Shown: positions 36,390-44,987, counted from the first letter of the stretch. The stretch is 64,000 nucleotides of DNA from CAVWXT01 sp963759115 (GCA_963759115.1 CAVWXT010000006.1:1426001-1490000), one strand, 5' to 3'. The notes: generated from the letters alone by a model not told the origin. Numbers and translations: made by a program.

Positions 36390-37722
36390 CAGTAGTTCCA
36401 AATTTGGCTATGTGTGGCGATGTGCCGTAAGTCGTTCATAGGTATGACGATCGAGTCCGAGGGTTTTGTTGGCGCCGAGGGCTTGTTGAACGATCTGGGT
36501 GATCCACAAGAGCATTTCTTGGAAACGAAGCAATTCCAGAAAGAGTTGCGGTTCCTCGGTGAATTTTCCTTTGGCGAAGCGAAAATGAATCCACACCCAC
36601 ACGTTGCGCAGCACCAGAGCAATGCCCACGAACAGCAGACGCAACGCTGGATCGCGCGTGCATGTCTTGATCTTCGCCTCGTTCATCTGGCGGTAGCTCG
36701 TCTCGATGCCGAAACGCTTGCGATAGGTTTCGCGTATCTCCGCAGGTGTTCGCCGCACCTTCGACACCACGTAGAGAAGCCGCTTGCGCCGCCGCCGGCC
36801 GGTCTTCTCGTCGGTGAAATGCTTGCTGGCAACGCAAATGTTCACGGTCACGCTGGCCTTCGGTTTCTCTTTCGTTTGGCCCGAGGTGATCGTCTCCCGA
36901 TAGTAGCCGTGTTTCTTCTTCAACAGTGCTCGCAAGCCGTGCGGCGGAGTCTTGGGGTCCTTGGGCTTTCGGCCTCGCACGACGGCGGGAATGATGAATC
37001 CACGACGGGCGCGAAGAAGATACTGAATGACTTCTACGCTGAAAAAGCCCTTGTCCAGCAGCAAAAAGCGGATTTTTACGCCTCGGCGACGAACAATCGC
37101 CAACAGCCGCTGAAGCACCTCTTTCATCGAGTCGCCGTACTCGACTCGCACCAGCGCCAAGGTGTAACGGTAGCCTTTGTGGAGTACCACAGCCGTGGCG
37201 TAGGCATGGAAATGGGTGGTGCCCGACTTCGGTTCGCCTCGAAAGATTTCCTTCTTGTCCCGCGCCGGCTGCCCGTGATAGGGAATCAGCGTCAGGTCGA
37301 TCGCCACCATGCGGGATTTGCGTCGCAACGCCTTGGGCACATGCGTCACCAAGGCGAGGTTCAAACGACGTTCGAGTTCGGCGATTTCCGGCAACGTTAC
37401 GGCCAAGGCGTTGCGAATCGTCTGATCCGACGGTGCATCGGCCAGATCGCGGCAGGCGGCAAACACGGAAACCACCCGTGCCGCGGCAATCAGGAGAATT
37501 TGGAGAAGCGTGGAAGTCGAACATTTATAACCCCGATACTCAAGGCGAAGCGCCGTCCCTATCCAGTCCTCGGCGTACGCGTGGACCTCCGCCTTGGTGA
37601 TGATATACTCCGTTTGTGAACGCATGGGTTTCCTCCTTGTGTGAACCTGGTTTGTGACCCAAGTTCTTTACTGGAGGAACCTTGCGTTCACCTATATCAA
37701 TTTCCCGAATTTGGAACTACTG
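36390..37722 (-). mobile_element. ISH3-family insertion sequence, copy 1 (1333 bp)
   Basis: Inverted ends start CAGTAGTTCCAAATT. The 5-bp target ACACT is duplicated at 36385-36389 and 37723-37727. The body appears identical to the copy at 59676-61008 in opposite orientation. Confidence 0.88.
36408..37625 (-). CDS. ISH3-family transposase
   Basis: 405 residues, intact. DDE-type blocks: MVAIDLTLIPYHGQPARD, KSGTTHFHAYATAVV, FLLLDKGFFSVEVIQYLL and RKRFGIETSYRQMNEAKIKT, in the order seen in the ISH3/IS4-like group. AAGGAGG lies just upstream of the ATG. The equally long antisense frame is a shadow. Confidence 0.88.
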   Translation of the reverse strand: MRSQTEYIITKAEVHAYAEDWIGTALRLEYRGYKCSTSTLLQILLIAAARVVSVFAACRDLADAPSDQTIRNALAVTLPEIAELERRLNLALVTHVPKALRRKSRMVAIDLTLIPYHGQPARDKKEIFRGEPKSGTTHFHAYATAVVLHKGYRYTLALVRVEYGDSMKEVLQRLLAIVRRRGVKIRFLLLDKGFFSVEVIQYLLRARRGFIIPAVVRGRKPKDPKTPPHGLRALLKKKHGYYRETITSGQTKEKPKASVTVNICVASKHFTDEKTGRRRRKRLLYVVSKVRRTPAEIRETYRKRFGIETSYRQMNEAKIKTCTRDPALRLLFVGIALVLRNVWVWIHFRFAKGKFTEEPQLFLELLRFQEMLLWITQIVQQALGANKTLGLDRHTYERLTAHRHT

Positions 37723-37995
37723 ACACTTGGTATGTCTGATCGCAAAGCGAAAACACGAGTTGAGGATGCTGGGCTCATCGTGACGGCCCTGGAGAAAAAG
37801 GGCGTAGAAAAACTTCCAACAGATGGCGATTGAGTTGGCAATCGCCTCCTGTCGGGCCTCGGGCGGTAGCTTGCGAAAGGGGAACCGTGCCGCCTTTTGC
37901 ATTGCCGGTATGTGGTGAACGAACCGATCTTGCAGAGTGGTGAGGTCGCACATGCGAGGGCTCCGGTGAGGGGTTGGTCGTTGAGCAGCCCCCTA

Positions 37996-38005
37996 GCTGG
38001 TGTCA
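37996..38005 (-). repeat. Boundary element (TGACACCAGC) between recombinase and HTH genes
   Basis: Minus-sense TGACACCAGCTAG, 18 nt after the recombinase stop and about 43 nt before the HTH gene start. Same sense and layout as in the short-gene array. Confidence 0.75.
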
Positions 38006-38022
38006 GCGCACGTTCGAGGCCC

Positions 38023-38754
38023 CTACAACTCGACCGCCTGCATCGCCCCCTGGTACTTGGCCTCCAACTCACCATCGAGCGCAACGTGCTGGTAAATGGC
38101 AAGCGTCTCCCGCCTTGCGTGGCCGGTAATCAACTGTAATTCGGCGTCAGCCATTCCCGAGTGTCGGGTCAACCAAGTGATACACTGGTGCCGGAAGCTA
38201 TGCGGGGTGCAGCGAACCCCGGCTTCCTCCGCATACTTCTGAACGATCTGTTCCACCCGGTGAGTCGAGAACTTCGTGGCCCTCCTCGTCTGAAAGAGGA
38301 AACGGTTGTGCCGATGGGCGGCAATGTGGGTGCGAAGGGCCGTAGCGAAGCCCCTGCCGAAAAGGACATAGCGATCTTTGCTGCCCTTGCCTTGGGAAAC
38401 GAAGATCTTGAAGTTTTCCAGATCCACATCGGCGACTTCGATGCGGCACAACTCGGAAACTCGCACACCCGTGTAGAACAATAGACGAAGCATCAAGCCA
38501 TGCTGAACGTCCTCGGCCCTGTCAACGATCAGATAGAACCGCCTGAACTCCTCGGCGGTCAGGACACGAGGCAACCTTCGGCCCTTCCGGGCTGGACGGA
38601 GGTCACAGATGTGCCGCACTTTCTTGCTGACGTACCGCCAACCCTGGTAGTCCAGCCCGGCCTTCCGCACGATTCTGGCGATCTGGGCGACCAGATTGGA
38701 TTTCGCCTTTCCGTTTTGTGATCCGAAATTGGACGGGTTTTCGACTGTTTTCAT
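38023..38754 (-). CDS. Tyrosine recombinase, XerC/D-like
   Basis: 243 residues. All catalytic positions are visible: Arg in YTGVRVSELC, Lys in GKGSKDRYV, His-x-x-Arg in PHSFRHQ, His in ITGHARRET and Tyr in LAIYQHVAL. The N-terminal core-binding domain is short (about 70 residues), smaller than in Xer proteins, and may be truncated. The ATG at 38754 is the first plausible start; the open frame to 38994 crosses two copies of the boundary element and is rejected. It lies between copies at 38842-38851 and 37996-38005, in the same orientation as the short-gene array that begins 2.6 kb away. Confidence 0.85.
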   Translation of the reverse strand: MKTVENPSNFGSQNGKAKSNLVAQIARIVRKAGLDYQGWRYVSKKVRHICDLRPARKGRRLPRVLTAEEFRRFYLIVDRAEDVQHGLMLRLLFYTGVRVSELCRIEVADVDLENFKIFVSQGKGSKDRYVLFGRGFATALRTHIAAHRHNRFLFQTRRATKFSTHRVEQIVQKYAEEAGVRCTPHSFRHQCITWLTRHSGMADAELQLITGHARRETLAIYQHVALDGELEAKYQGAMQAVEL

Positions 38755-38841
38755 GGGGCTGTGCCTACCAAAATGCCTGTTGTACTTCGGGAACCACCGA
38801 TTATGCGAAATTGCGATTCCGCTCCTCGGTATGGTGATATA

Positions 38842-38851
38842 GTTGGTGTCA
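38842..38851 (-). repeat. Boundary element (TGACACCAAC) upstream of the recombinase
   Basis: Minus-sense TTGACACCAACTATA about 88 nt before the recombinase ATG. A related TGACACCCAC lies at 38936-38945. The stretch from 38755 to 39094 otherwise has no gene that I can support. Confidence 0.75.
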
Positions 38852-39094
38852 AGTGGGCGGGCGTCGTCGCCCGTCAACGCAAGCAGACACCGAGACAGCG
38901 GGGCATTAGGCGTTGTGTTGGTCACAAACACCAAGTGGGTGTCAGGACGAAGATGGGAAGGCGTGGCGATGATAACCCAATCGCCCCAGCCCACGGGGAT
39001 TGCAGAACCATTAAGGGCTGAGTACGATCAGTTCAGTCTGATGGGGCATGTTCTCCGCATTGCTCTGGCAGCCTACGTTGACCTCTCTTTTCTT

Positions 39095-40762
39095 GGCTCT
39101 TCCGGTTCTGGGTGCGAACGCCGCACAAACCCGAGGCTCAACAATAGCGGCCGTTATACTACGCGCGACGGTTGCTTGAACGCCCCAGGCACGTAATTCT
39201 CGCCATATTAGCCCCCCCCACAAGAATATAGTGCAACAGGGATTGCGAGCGTAAGTGCTTGTCCGGGAACATGTTCCGCCGCCTCCTCCCTGCGGGCGCC
39301 GATTTCGCGAGTTGGGAAGGTTGCTGTTGGCCCGAGGTCGCCCGCGGCGTTACCTTGCTCAAGCGGCGGCGGTCGGACCAACGCGGTTGTTGCCTTCGCC
39401 CCGTCGCAGAAGACACCGCCAACCAAGGAGGCCACGGATGGCTCAGGTCGAGGTCAAAGTGAAGTTGGATTTGCCGCCGGGTGTGGAACTGTTGGGATAC
39501 GAGCGCTCGCGCGACGGGCACGGCTTCGAGGTCAAGTTCCCCCTGCCCGACTCTTGCCGTTGTGAGCAGTGCGGCCACGAAGAGCCGTCCACCTACGAGT
39601 ACAAGAACACCGTCTATGTGGTCCGCGACCTGGACCTGTGGGGTCAGCCGAGCTTCCTGATCTTCCAGCCTTGCTTCCATCGTTGCTCGCGCTGTGGGCA
39701 TCGCCAGGAGCATTTCGCCCCCTTCAAGCGGAAGAAGGTGCTGTACACGTACCGCTTCGAGGAATACGTGCTGCGGATGCTCATCGGCAGCAACGAAGAA
39801 GAGGTGGCCGCGCGGCTGGGCATCTCGGCGGAGACCGTGGAACTGATCGTCGAGAACCAGTTGAAGGACGACAAGCGGATCGACCCGGCACGGGTCATCA
39901 AGCACGTGGGCATGGACGAAATCAGCCTCAAGAAGCGGCACAAGTTGTACGTGACGGTGATGACGGACTTGACCGACCCGGAGTCGCCGAAGGTGCTGGC
40001 GGTGGCCCGCGGGCGCGACACGGCAGCGGCCCTCGAATGCCTGGGGAAATTGACGCCCGAGCAGCGCGCCGCGGTGGAAACGCACCGCGTGGACATGGGG
40101 AAGGTCTACGGCCCGGTCTGCAACGAGCAACTTCGCAACAGCCGGTTGGTGGTGGACCGGTTCCACGTGGCCAAGCAGTTCAACGAGGTGGTGGATGAGT
40201 TGCGAAAAAAAAAGCACGCGGAAGCACAAGGCCCAGTTGTCCAAAGCCGAGCAGAAACGGTTCCGCTCGCTGATGTGGGAGTTTCGCCGCGACCCGAAGG
40301 ACCTGAAGCCCGAAGAGCGCGCAGCCTTGGAGGAGTTGTTCGCCAGGTTGCCCGCGTTGAAGGACGTGTATGACGTGCGGGTGCGGTTCAAGGAGATCTT
40401 CGATACAGCGCCGGACCGCGCCACGGCCGAACAGCAGTTGGCCGAACTCCGCGCGCGGACCGAAGCGCTGGGGCTGGACTTCAGCAAATTCTGGACGACC
40501 TACGACAACTGGAAGACAGGCATCCTGAACTACTTCGACGGGCGGTACACCAGCGCGGCGGTTGAAGGTATCAACAACAAGGCCCGCGTCATCACCAAAC
40601 GCTGCTACGGCGTGAAGTCAGCCGACACGCTCTGGAACCGGCTGCTCCTGGACTTGAACCGGGCGTCGGAAGCCGCCGGGCGGACCATCGCCGAGCTACG
40701 CGAGATCGTCCGTGGCCTGAAGGCTGAATTTCTCGCGTTCTGCACCTAAAACCGGAAGAGCC
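39095..40762 (+). mobile_element. ISL3-family insertion sequence 1 (1668 bp)
   Basis: Inverted ends GGCTCTTCCGGTTCTGGGTG (left, continuing C) and its near complement ending at 40762. The 8-bp target CTTTTCTT is duplicated perfectly at 39087-39094 and 40763-40770. Encodes one transposase in two frames. Confidence 0.88.
39438..40749 (+). pseudogene. ISL3-family transposase in two frames joined at an A9 run
   Basis: Frame one (39438-40373) has an N-terminal zinc finger (Cys pairs in CRCEQCGHE and CSRCGHRQ), an HTH (EEVAARLGISAETVE) and DDE residues in HVGMDEISLKKRH and LVVDRFHVAKQFN. Frame two (from about 40200 to 40749) continues with KHKAQLSKAEQKRF and ends with the catalytic-Glu region AVEGINNKARVITKR. 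The switch is at GCGAAAAAAAAAGC (nine A, about 40203-40211); eight A would keep one frame. Transcriptional slippage could therefore make a full protein, or the gene is simply broken. AAGGAGG precedes the ATG. Confidence 0.75.
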
Positions 40763-40824
40763 CTTTTCTTTCGGACACCTTGTCGAAAAGAACACTGTTC
40801 GCCACACCGGAGTGGGAGCATAAC

Positions 40825-41199
40825 ATGATTGATCCCGAGGACTTAGCGGGGCCGCCGTCTGGCGACGGCACGAAAGGCTGGGTGTACGGCGTCGTGTTCC
40901 CAGGCATCCTGGCCGCCTACGGGCTATTCTGCGTATTCACTGCCCATGCCATAGTCCTCAACATTACTCTGCGGGGGCTCCCACCGGCGCAGCCTGGGCT
41001 GCTGCGGGATGTGTACGGGCTCGATGCAATCCTGACAGGCATCGTGGTATTCTTCGTTGCCGCATTTGCCCATTTCCACTGGTTTTGGAGCAATCAACGA
41101 TGGTTGAGCCGCTACTACGAAATCGGCAAGGTGGCCGCCCTACTTGGCATCATATTGAGTGTCGCAGCCCTCGTGTACCGCACGTTTCGATTCGGGTGA
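40825..41199 (+). CDS. Small membrane protein, 124 aa
   Basis: Three hydrophobic helices (about 20-45, 65-88, 100-118) after a polar N-terminus. GGGAG lies 7 nt upstream of the ATG. The ISL3 insertion ends 62 nt before the start and may have cut off its native promoter. Convergent with the short-gene array. No family recognised. Confidence 0.6.
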   Translation: MIDPEDLAGPPSGDGTKGWVYGVVFPGILAAYGLFCVFTAHAIVLNITLRGLPPAQPGLLRDVYGLDAILTGIVVFFVAAFAHFHWFWSNQRWLSRYYEIGKVAALLGIILSVAALVYRTFRFG

Positions 41200-41358
41200 T
41201 GGTGCGAACACGCCGCAGCCGCAGGGCGAGTCGCCGCTTGGTGGTGCGGGCCGTGAAAAAGTAGTAGACTGACTGGCGTTTCAGACCGCTGAAGGATGGA
41301 AGCTGCGGCGACGGCTACGGCTTCCGTTTTCCCCCTCACTACGACGATCTTGTTGGTG

Positions 41359-41616
41359 TCACGCCTCCACGATGCTGCGGATGATCGGGATGATCTCATC
41401 GACCGGCACACCCACGTCACGCAAGGCGTCCGCAAGTTCCTGGTGCTCGTCGGCGGGGAGGCCGAAGTCTTCGGCGATCTCCACATACTCCCCGCTGTCG
41501 TCCACCGGTTCGGCCTCGCCGTCCAACAGCTTCACGATGGCCTCGGCTTCATTGGCCGCCTCGACCGTGTAGGTCTGGACGTGGATTTCGTACTGCTCGA
41601 TTTCAAACGTTGGCAT
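41359..41616 (-). CDS. Conserved short protein, 85 aa (plasmid/island type)
   Basis: Begins MPTFEIEQYEIHVQTYTVEA and has the EAEAIVKLLDGEAEPVD block, which I remember from small proteins of planctomycete and proteobacterial plasmids. Acidic and soluble; function unknown. Its ATG overlaps the stop region of the upstream gene by 14 nt with no boundary element between them, so the two form one unit. It stops on the element itself (phase 1). Confidence 0.7.
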   Translation of the reverse strand: MPTFEIEQYEIHVQTYTVEAANEAEAIVKLLDGEAEPVDDSGEYVEIAEDFGLPADEHQELADALRDVGVPVDEIIPIIRSIVEA

Positions 41617-41779
41617 TGCTGTGCTCCCATACGCCCTCGATATAGGCGTCACCTTGCTCGTCCTGATGGACATTGTCCTCGCCGTCAACGTCGTAGTCCT
41701 TCACGATCACCCTTACGCCCCGTGGGCAATCGACAAATTGGATCACGCCACCCTCGACAGTTATCCTTACAGTCTTCAT
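41603..41779 (-). CDS. Short conserved protein, 58 aa
   Basis: Starts MKTVRITVEGGVIQFVDCP and continues RGVRVIVKDYDVDG, a pattern I associate with small plasmid-borne proteins of unknown role. Predicted compact beta structure, acidic tail. GGGAG lies 8 nt before the ATG and the boundary element 18 nt before it. It overlaps the next gene. A purely length-based gene caller would miss it. Confidence 0.65.
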   Translation of the reverse strand: MKTVRITVEGGVIQFVDCPRGVRVIVKDYDVDGEDNVHQDEQGDAYIEGVWEHSNANV

Positions 41780-41803
41780 GTCTTGTCTCCCTCGTAGTTG
41801 GTG

Positions 41804-41905
41804 TCACGCTGCTTGTTCGTGGTGACAACGGCAGCCCGAGTTCAGGATGCACCCCGCCGCTGTCCGTTCCCTCACGCCCTCCCTATTGAAGAGGATCGTC
41901 GTCAT
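41804..41905 (-). CDS. Possible Cys-rich microprotein, 33 aa
   Basis: Lies exactly between two boundary elements. It reads MTTILFNREG ... GCILNSGCRCHHEQAA, with three Cys and two His near the end that could bind a metal. It stops on the element (phase 1). The ribosome-binding site is weak (GAAGG about 6 nt upstream). Supported mainly by position, so uncertain. Confidence 0.4.
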   Translation of the reverse strand: MTTILFNREGVRERTAAGCILNSGCRCHHEQAA

Positions 41906-41922
41906 CGTCGCCTTCGTTGGTG

Positions 41923-42348
41923 TCACTCTGGGTATTGTTCGGGCTCTTGGGCAAGTTCTTCGTCCGTGAAGGCATCGCAATCCGACCAACCTTCGTGCTC
42001 GTTCAGAGCGAGGAGAAAGGCGGCCAGTTCGGCTTCACCGGCGAAGTCGTAGTAAGCGGCATCTCGGGGAGTGTCGTAGATTTCCCGTTGGCTATTCTTG
42101 TCGCCCCATCGCACATGGATACCGAAGGGCTTTTGCGCCCGTATCTTGTCGATGAAGGCATTGGCCCAATCACGGATTTCCTCGGCGCAGGTAAGGAGAA
42201 AGGCATCCGTGGCTTGTTCATCGCCGTTGGAAGCGATGTCGTTCAGGCACTCGGCAACGGCCTTCCCTTCGGAGGTGCCCGAGCGCCAGAGTTCGTCGAG
42301 GGCCTTCCGCACTTTGAGGGAAATCTCGGGGGCAGGGGTGAAGCTCAT
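41923..42348 (-). CDS. Short-array protein, 141 aa
   Basis: Acidic soluble protein (MSFTPAPEISLKVRKALDEL, AAYYDFAGEAELAAFLLAL). AGGAG lies 8 nt before the ATG. It stops on the boundary element (phase 1). It follows a terminator-plus-element leader, so it may begin a new transcript. No family recognised. Confidence 0.6.
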   Translation of the reverse strand: MSFTPAPEISLKVRKALDELWRSGTSEGKAVAECLNDIASNGDEQATDAFLLTCAEEIRDWANAFIDKIRAQKPFGIHVRWGDKNSQREIYDTPRDAAYYDFAGEAELAAFLLALNEHEGWSDCDAFTDEELAQEPEQYPE

Positions 42349-42391
42349 GGTCAACTCCTAAACGTTGTGCTCGTCTCCGATGTAGTTGGTG

Positions 42392-42439
42392 TCAAGAAAG
42401 AGCCAGGGGCTCCCACGGCTGGCCGCAGGAGCCCCTGGC
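42392..42439 (-). terminator. Rho-independent terminator inside the array
   Basis: Minus sense: GCCAGGGGCTCC, 14-nt loop, GGAGCCCCTGGC, then TCTTTCTT running straight into the boundary element (TTGACACCAAC). It sits 13 nt after the upstream gene's stop. It shows that at least some array units are transcribed separately. Confidence 0.85.
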
Positions 42440-42452
42440 GTCACCCGGCCGA

Positions 42453-42698
42453 TCACCCCGGCTGAAATCCGTAGTAGAACCTCGGATTGTGCTGGAAGAA
42501 GAGACTTCCCCGCACGCCGTCGCTCTTGCGCCGCACGACGACCAATGGCGCAGCAAATCCAATCACCTCGTAGTCACGGCCAAGCTCCTGAGTATCCCAC
42601 ACCTGCCCGTGTTCGGCTTGAAGCGCCTCTCGGCTGCCCGGTGCGGCGTTGATTTCGGCCACCAACTCCCTGCGGATCGCTTCGGTTTCGTCAGACAT
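42453..42698 (-). CDS. Short-array protein, 81 aa
   Basis: MSDETEAIRRELVAEINAAPG followed by YEVIGFAAPLVVVRRKSDGVRG, which suggests a small alpha+beta protein; similar proteins occur in mobile DNA of other bacteria, as I recall. GAGGAG lies upstream of the ATG. It ends with its own TGA before the terminator, not on the element. Confidence 0.65.
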   Translation of the reverse strand: MSDETEAIRRELVAEINAAPGSREALQAEHGQVWDTQELGRDYEVIGFAAPLVVVRRKSDGVRGSLFFQHNPRFYYGFQPG

Positions 42699-42726
42699 GG
42701 TGTCTCCTCGTGAAGGGGTGTTGTTG

Positions 42727-43038
42727 TTACAACCTCGTAGCTGGTGTCAGGACGACCCGCTGAAACGCACCTTGCGCTTCCTGATACTCGGCGGCCGTGA
42801 GTCCAGCCGCATCGAGGAGTCGGTCCCAGTTGTCTTCAAGGTTCGCCACGGTGCCGATATAGGCGTTGTGGCCACAATCGCCAACGTTGCGGCCAAGCAC
42901 GTGGCCATCGGATGTGACCACGAGTTCGGCGATGGCCGGAGAAGTCCAACGCTGGCCCAGGATGCAGGCGACTATGGCTGCCATTCTGCCCGACATGCCC
43001 GTGAAGCGGGCGGGGTGTAGTTTCTCTGCGAGCGTCAT
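42727..43038 (-). CDS. Short-array protein, 103 aa
   Basis: Soluble (TLAEKLHPARFTGMSGRMAAI, DGHVLGRNVGDCGHNAYIGT). The ATG overlaps the previous stop (ATGA). At its end it reads through the boundary element in phase 3 (LTPATRL), so the element encodes part of its C-terminus. Function unknown. Confidence 0.6.
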   Translation of the reverse strand: MTLAEKLHPARFTGMSGRMAAIVACILGQRWTSPAIAELVVTSDGHVLGRNVGDCGHNAYIGTVANLEDNWDRLLDAAGLTAAEYQEAQGAFQRVVLTPATRL

Positions 43039-43229
43039 ACTGGTTTCCTTTCAGGTGTCACCGATACGGTTTCCAGCCATTCCTCATCGCCCTCTTCGAT
43101 TGTCTTGTCGTCATAGGCCACCTCGCCGTCCCGACACAGCTTCTCGGCGTCCTTGCGATTCTTGGCTTCGACGTAGTAGGTGGTTCTGACGACGAACTTT
43201 TCCAGGGCTTCGACACGATACTTGGGCAT
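43035..43229 (-). CDS. Short conserved protein, 64 aa
   Basis: MPKYRVEALEKFVVRTTYYVEA with KDAEKLCRDGEVAYD; this layout recalls small DpnD/PcfM-like or plasmid proteins. GGGGAG lies upstream of the ATG. Near its end it carries a variant element (TGACACCTGA) in phase 3 (VTPERKPV). Its TGA overlaps the next ATG, so the pair is one unit. Confidence 0.65.
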   Translation of the reverse strand: MPKYRVEALEKFVVRTTYYVEAKNRKDAEKLCRDGEVAYDDKTIEEGDEEWLETVSVTPERKPV

Positions 43230-43291
43230 AACGGCTCTCCCCTTGCTGGTGACTGATAGTCGTGGGTGCGACGATGACAGGGCAGTTGGTG

Positions 43292-43750
43292 TCAGACGGC
43301 AACAGTTTCGCCCGATTCGATCATGCTTCGGCAGGCTCGATACGCATCGCAGTAGCGGCTGGAATTGCGGCTCCTGGTGAGGTAGACCAGTTGCAGCACA
43401 CACGCTAGAACATCGGGGTGCTGGTTTCGCCAATCCGTTCCTTGGTTCTCTCGATGCGATTGCTCACAGAGCCGATACATCACGGCCTTGAAAGTCGCCA
43501 TCAATTCGGGCAGCGTTTTCATCGGCGGCTTGAGGGGGAGCGTGGGCATACGGCGGCAACCACAAAGATCATCGAGCTTGTCGGCGAACAAGATCAGCAT
43601 GGGCTGGTTGAGCAGCCAGTCTTCATCCAGCCCCAATCTCACCCGTTCCTCTTCCAGTTCGGTGACAAAGTCGGCCAGGTCGAATACGATTCCACTAGCG
43701 TTGCAGGCATCCTGAGCGTACAACGCCAACTGTGCCATGTTCGTGTTCAC
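43292..43750 (-). CDS. Short-array protein, 152 aa
   Basis: GTG start with AGGAG 9 nt upstream (an in-frame ATG is four codons later). Soluble, helical, with several Cys (DDLCGCRRMP). It stops on the boundary element (phase 1). No family recognised. Confidence 0.6.
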   Translation of the reverse strand: MNTNMAQLALYAQDACNASGIVFDLADFVTELEEERVRLGLDEDWLLNQPMLILFADKLDDLCGCRRMPTLPLKPPMKTLPELMATFKAVMYRLCEQSHRENQGTDWRNQHPDVLACVLQLVYLTRSRNSSRYCDAYRACRSMIESGETVAV

Positions 43751-43812
43751 GGGTCGTCTCCTGTGGGGTTTCGTTTCACACCGGTCTAGTTGGTGTCAGG
43801 CGGAGCACATGC

Positions 43813-44040
43813 CTACCGGAGCAGGACTTCATCCAGTTCCTTGACGGCTTTCCGTGGTAGCTCAATCCAGCGGTATTCGTCGGGGAGGCCCTGGTGCTTT
43901 TCCTGCCAGTCGAGGAAACCCGCCACGGTCTTGAACTGCTCGTGGCACTCGGCCGACAGATGTTCCAAGGCGTCCTGCTCGCTGGTAAATGCCTCTGCGT
44001 CTTCGACAACATCATGGACAAGATGCAGCACGACTTCCAT
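43813..44040 (-). CDS. Short-array protein, 75 aa
   Basis: Helical and acidic (MEVVLHLVHDVVEDAEAF, ECHEQFKTVAGFLDWQEKH). AGGAG precedes the ATG. Its TAG lies 14 nt before the element, so here the element is entirely intergenic. Confidence 0.6.
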   Translation of the reverse strand: MEVVLHLVHDVVEDAEAFTSEQDALEHLSAECHEQFKTVAGFLDWQEKHQGLPDEYRWIELPRKAVKELDEVLLR

Positions 44041-44076
44041 TTGTGTTCTCCTGGGCCGTTAGGAGTGTCGTTGGTG

Positions 44077-44505
44077 TCAGGCGGGGCAGCAGCGTTGCCG
44101 CCTTTTCTCGGCTTGTTGGGCGTGATACTGCCGCACACCTTCCCGCCACTCGGCATTGCCGCCGAATTGTTCGATGGGGACCATCTTCAAGTAGCCCAAG
44201 GGACACGAGTAGAAATAGGGATGCATGCTCTCGTCCATGTCCTTATAGCCCCAGCCGTAATCTCGCTGGTATCTCAACAAGTCGCAGGTGATCCACCGCT
44301 CGGTGGGCCTGACCTGCTGCCCCTCCTTGGTGAATGTCCGTTCCCAAACGGCCCACAGCACGCCAGAGAACCGGCCACCCCGGTAGCAATGTGCGAGGCA
44401 GACGGACTTGGCCACCATGCCATCCTCGGCAGTTCGCTCCCAGTTTTCCGTTCGCTCCCCGATCAGCGTCTTCCGTGTGCTGCCTCTCGTGAAAAGCCAG
44501 CCCAT
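44077..44505 (-). CDS. Short-array protein, 142 aa, DUF6927-like N-terminus
   Basis: Starts MGWLFTRGSTRKTLIGERT, which resembles a family of bacterial proteins of unknown function with the same opening (possibly DUF6927). Contains YGWGYKDMDESMHPYFYSCP. GGGAG lies upstream. Basic C-terminus (EKRRQRCCPA); it stops on the element (phase 1). Confidence 0.65.
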   Translation of the reverse strand: MGWLFTRGSTRKTLIGERTENWERTAEDGMVAKSVCLAHCYRGGRFSGVLWAVWERTFTKEGQQVRPTERWITCDLLRYQRDYGWGYKDMDESMHPYFYSCPLGYLKMVPIEQFGGNAEWREGVRQYHAQQAEKRRQRCCPA

Positions 44506-44591
44506 ACGATTTCTCCCTGTTGAGAAGGTGGTTTCGTTTCACGAAGAGGTAGTCGGTGTCACCGGATTGAAGACAATCCGTAGGCATCGCA

Positions 44592-44936
44592 CTACTTTCG
44601 CACGATGATGACCGGCCCGCCGTTCGACTTCACCCCTCGCTTCGCCCACCGCATTTCTTGGCGAGGCTTGTACTGGTTGTGGGGATTGGGGGCCAGTAGA
44701 TCGCCCGGCTCATTTGCCCCATCGTCCAACAGGTGTAAGGTTGTGGGAAGGTTGTCCCGAATGTATTTTCTCGCCGCCGCCTTTGGGCTGATGGTGCGGA
44801 TCGACAGCGAATGCACGGCACCCAATGGTGCCTTGTCACTGGCTCTCGTAACCACGATTACAGGGCGGTAGCGGTTGCCCTGCATGTATCGCTTCCAAAA
44901 TGTGAGCGACACCCGCCACAACGTTGTCTTGCTCAT
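44592..44936 (-). CDS. Short-array protein, 114 aa
   Basis: Basic (MSKTTLWRVSLTFWKRYMQ, RWAKRGVKSNGGPVIIVRK); possibly nucleic-acid binding by charge alone. GAGGAG lies before the ATG. The TAG falls about 30 nt before the element. Confidence 0.6.
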   Translation of the reverse strand: MSKTTLWRVSLTFWKRYMQGNRYRPVIVVTRASDKAPLGAVHSLSIRTISPKAAARKYIRDNLPTTLHLLDDGANEPGDLLAPNPHNQYKPRQEMRWAKRGVKSNGGPVIIVRK

Positions 44937-44987
44937 AGCGTCGCTCCTCAGGTGTCGTGGCTTTCCTTTGTGGTCGGATAGTCGGTG

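Larger units (their letters stand above)
36069..37953 (-). pseudogene. HTH (sigma region 4-like) DNA-binding protein gene, split by an ISH3-family element
   Basis: The 5' part starts at ATG 37953 (GGAG upstream): MCDLTTLQDRFVHHIPAMQ, then LPPEARQEAIANSIA, up to RFAIRHTK. The 3' part, beyond the insertion, continues CGRKVQGRTWFRDAFDYRRTG and FRIDVPAFFGTLADRQRQ. After a further frameshift near 36215 it ends with an HTH, MRTSEAAEKYNLSPGRISQFRRE. Removing the element and one ACACT copy restores the frame at the insertion point. I know the family only as planctomycete proteins with a C-terminal HTH. The gene lies between boundary elements at 37996 and 35928, directly after the recombinase gene. 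Confidence 0.75.

Noticed and set aside
38755..38994. N-terminal extension of the XerC/D-like recombinase
   Set aside because: It has no family resemblance and runs across two element copies; the ATG at 38754 gives a complete catalytic domain.
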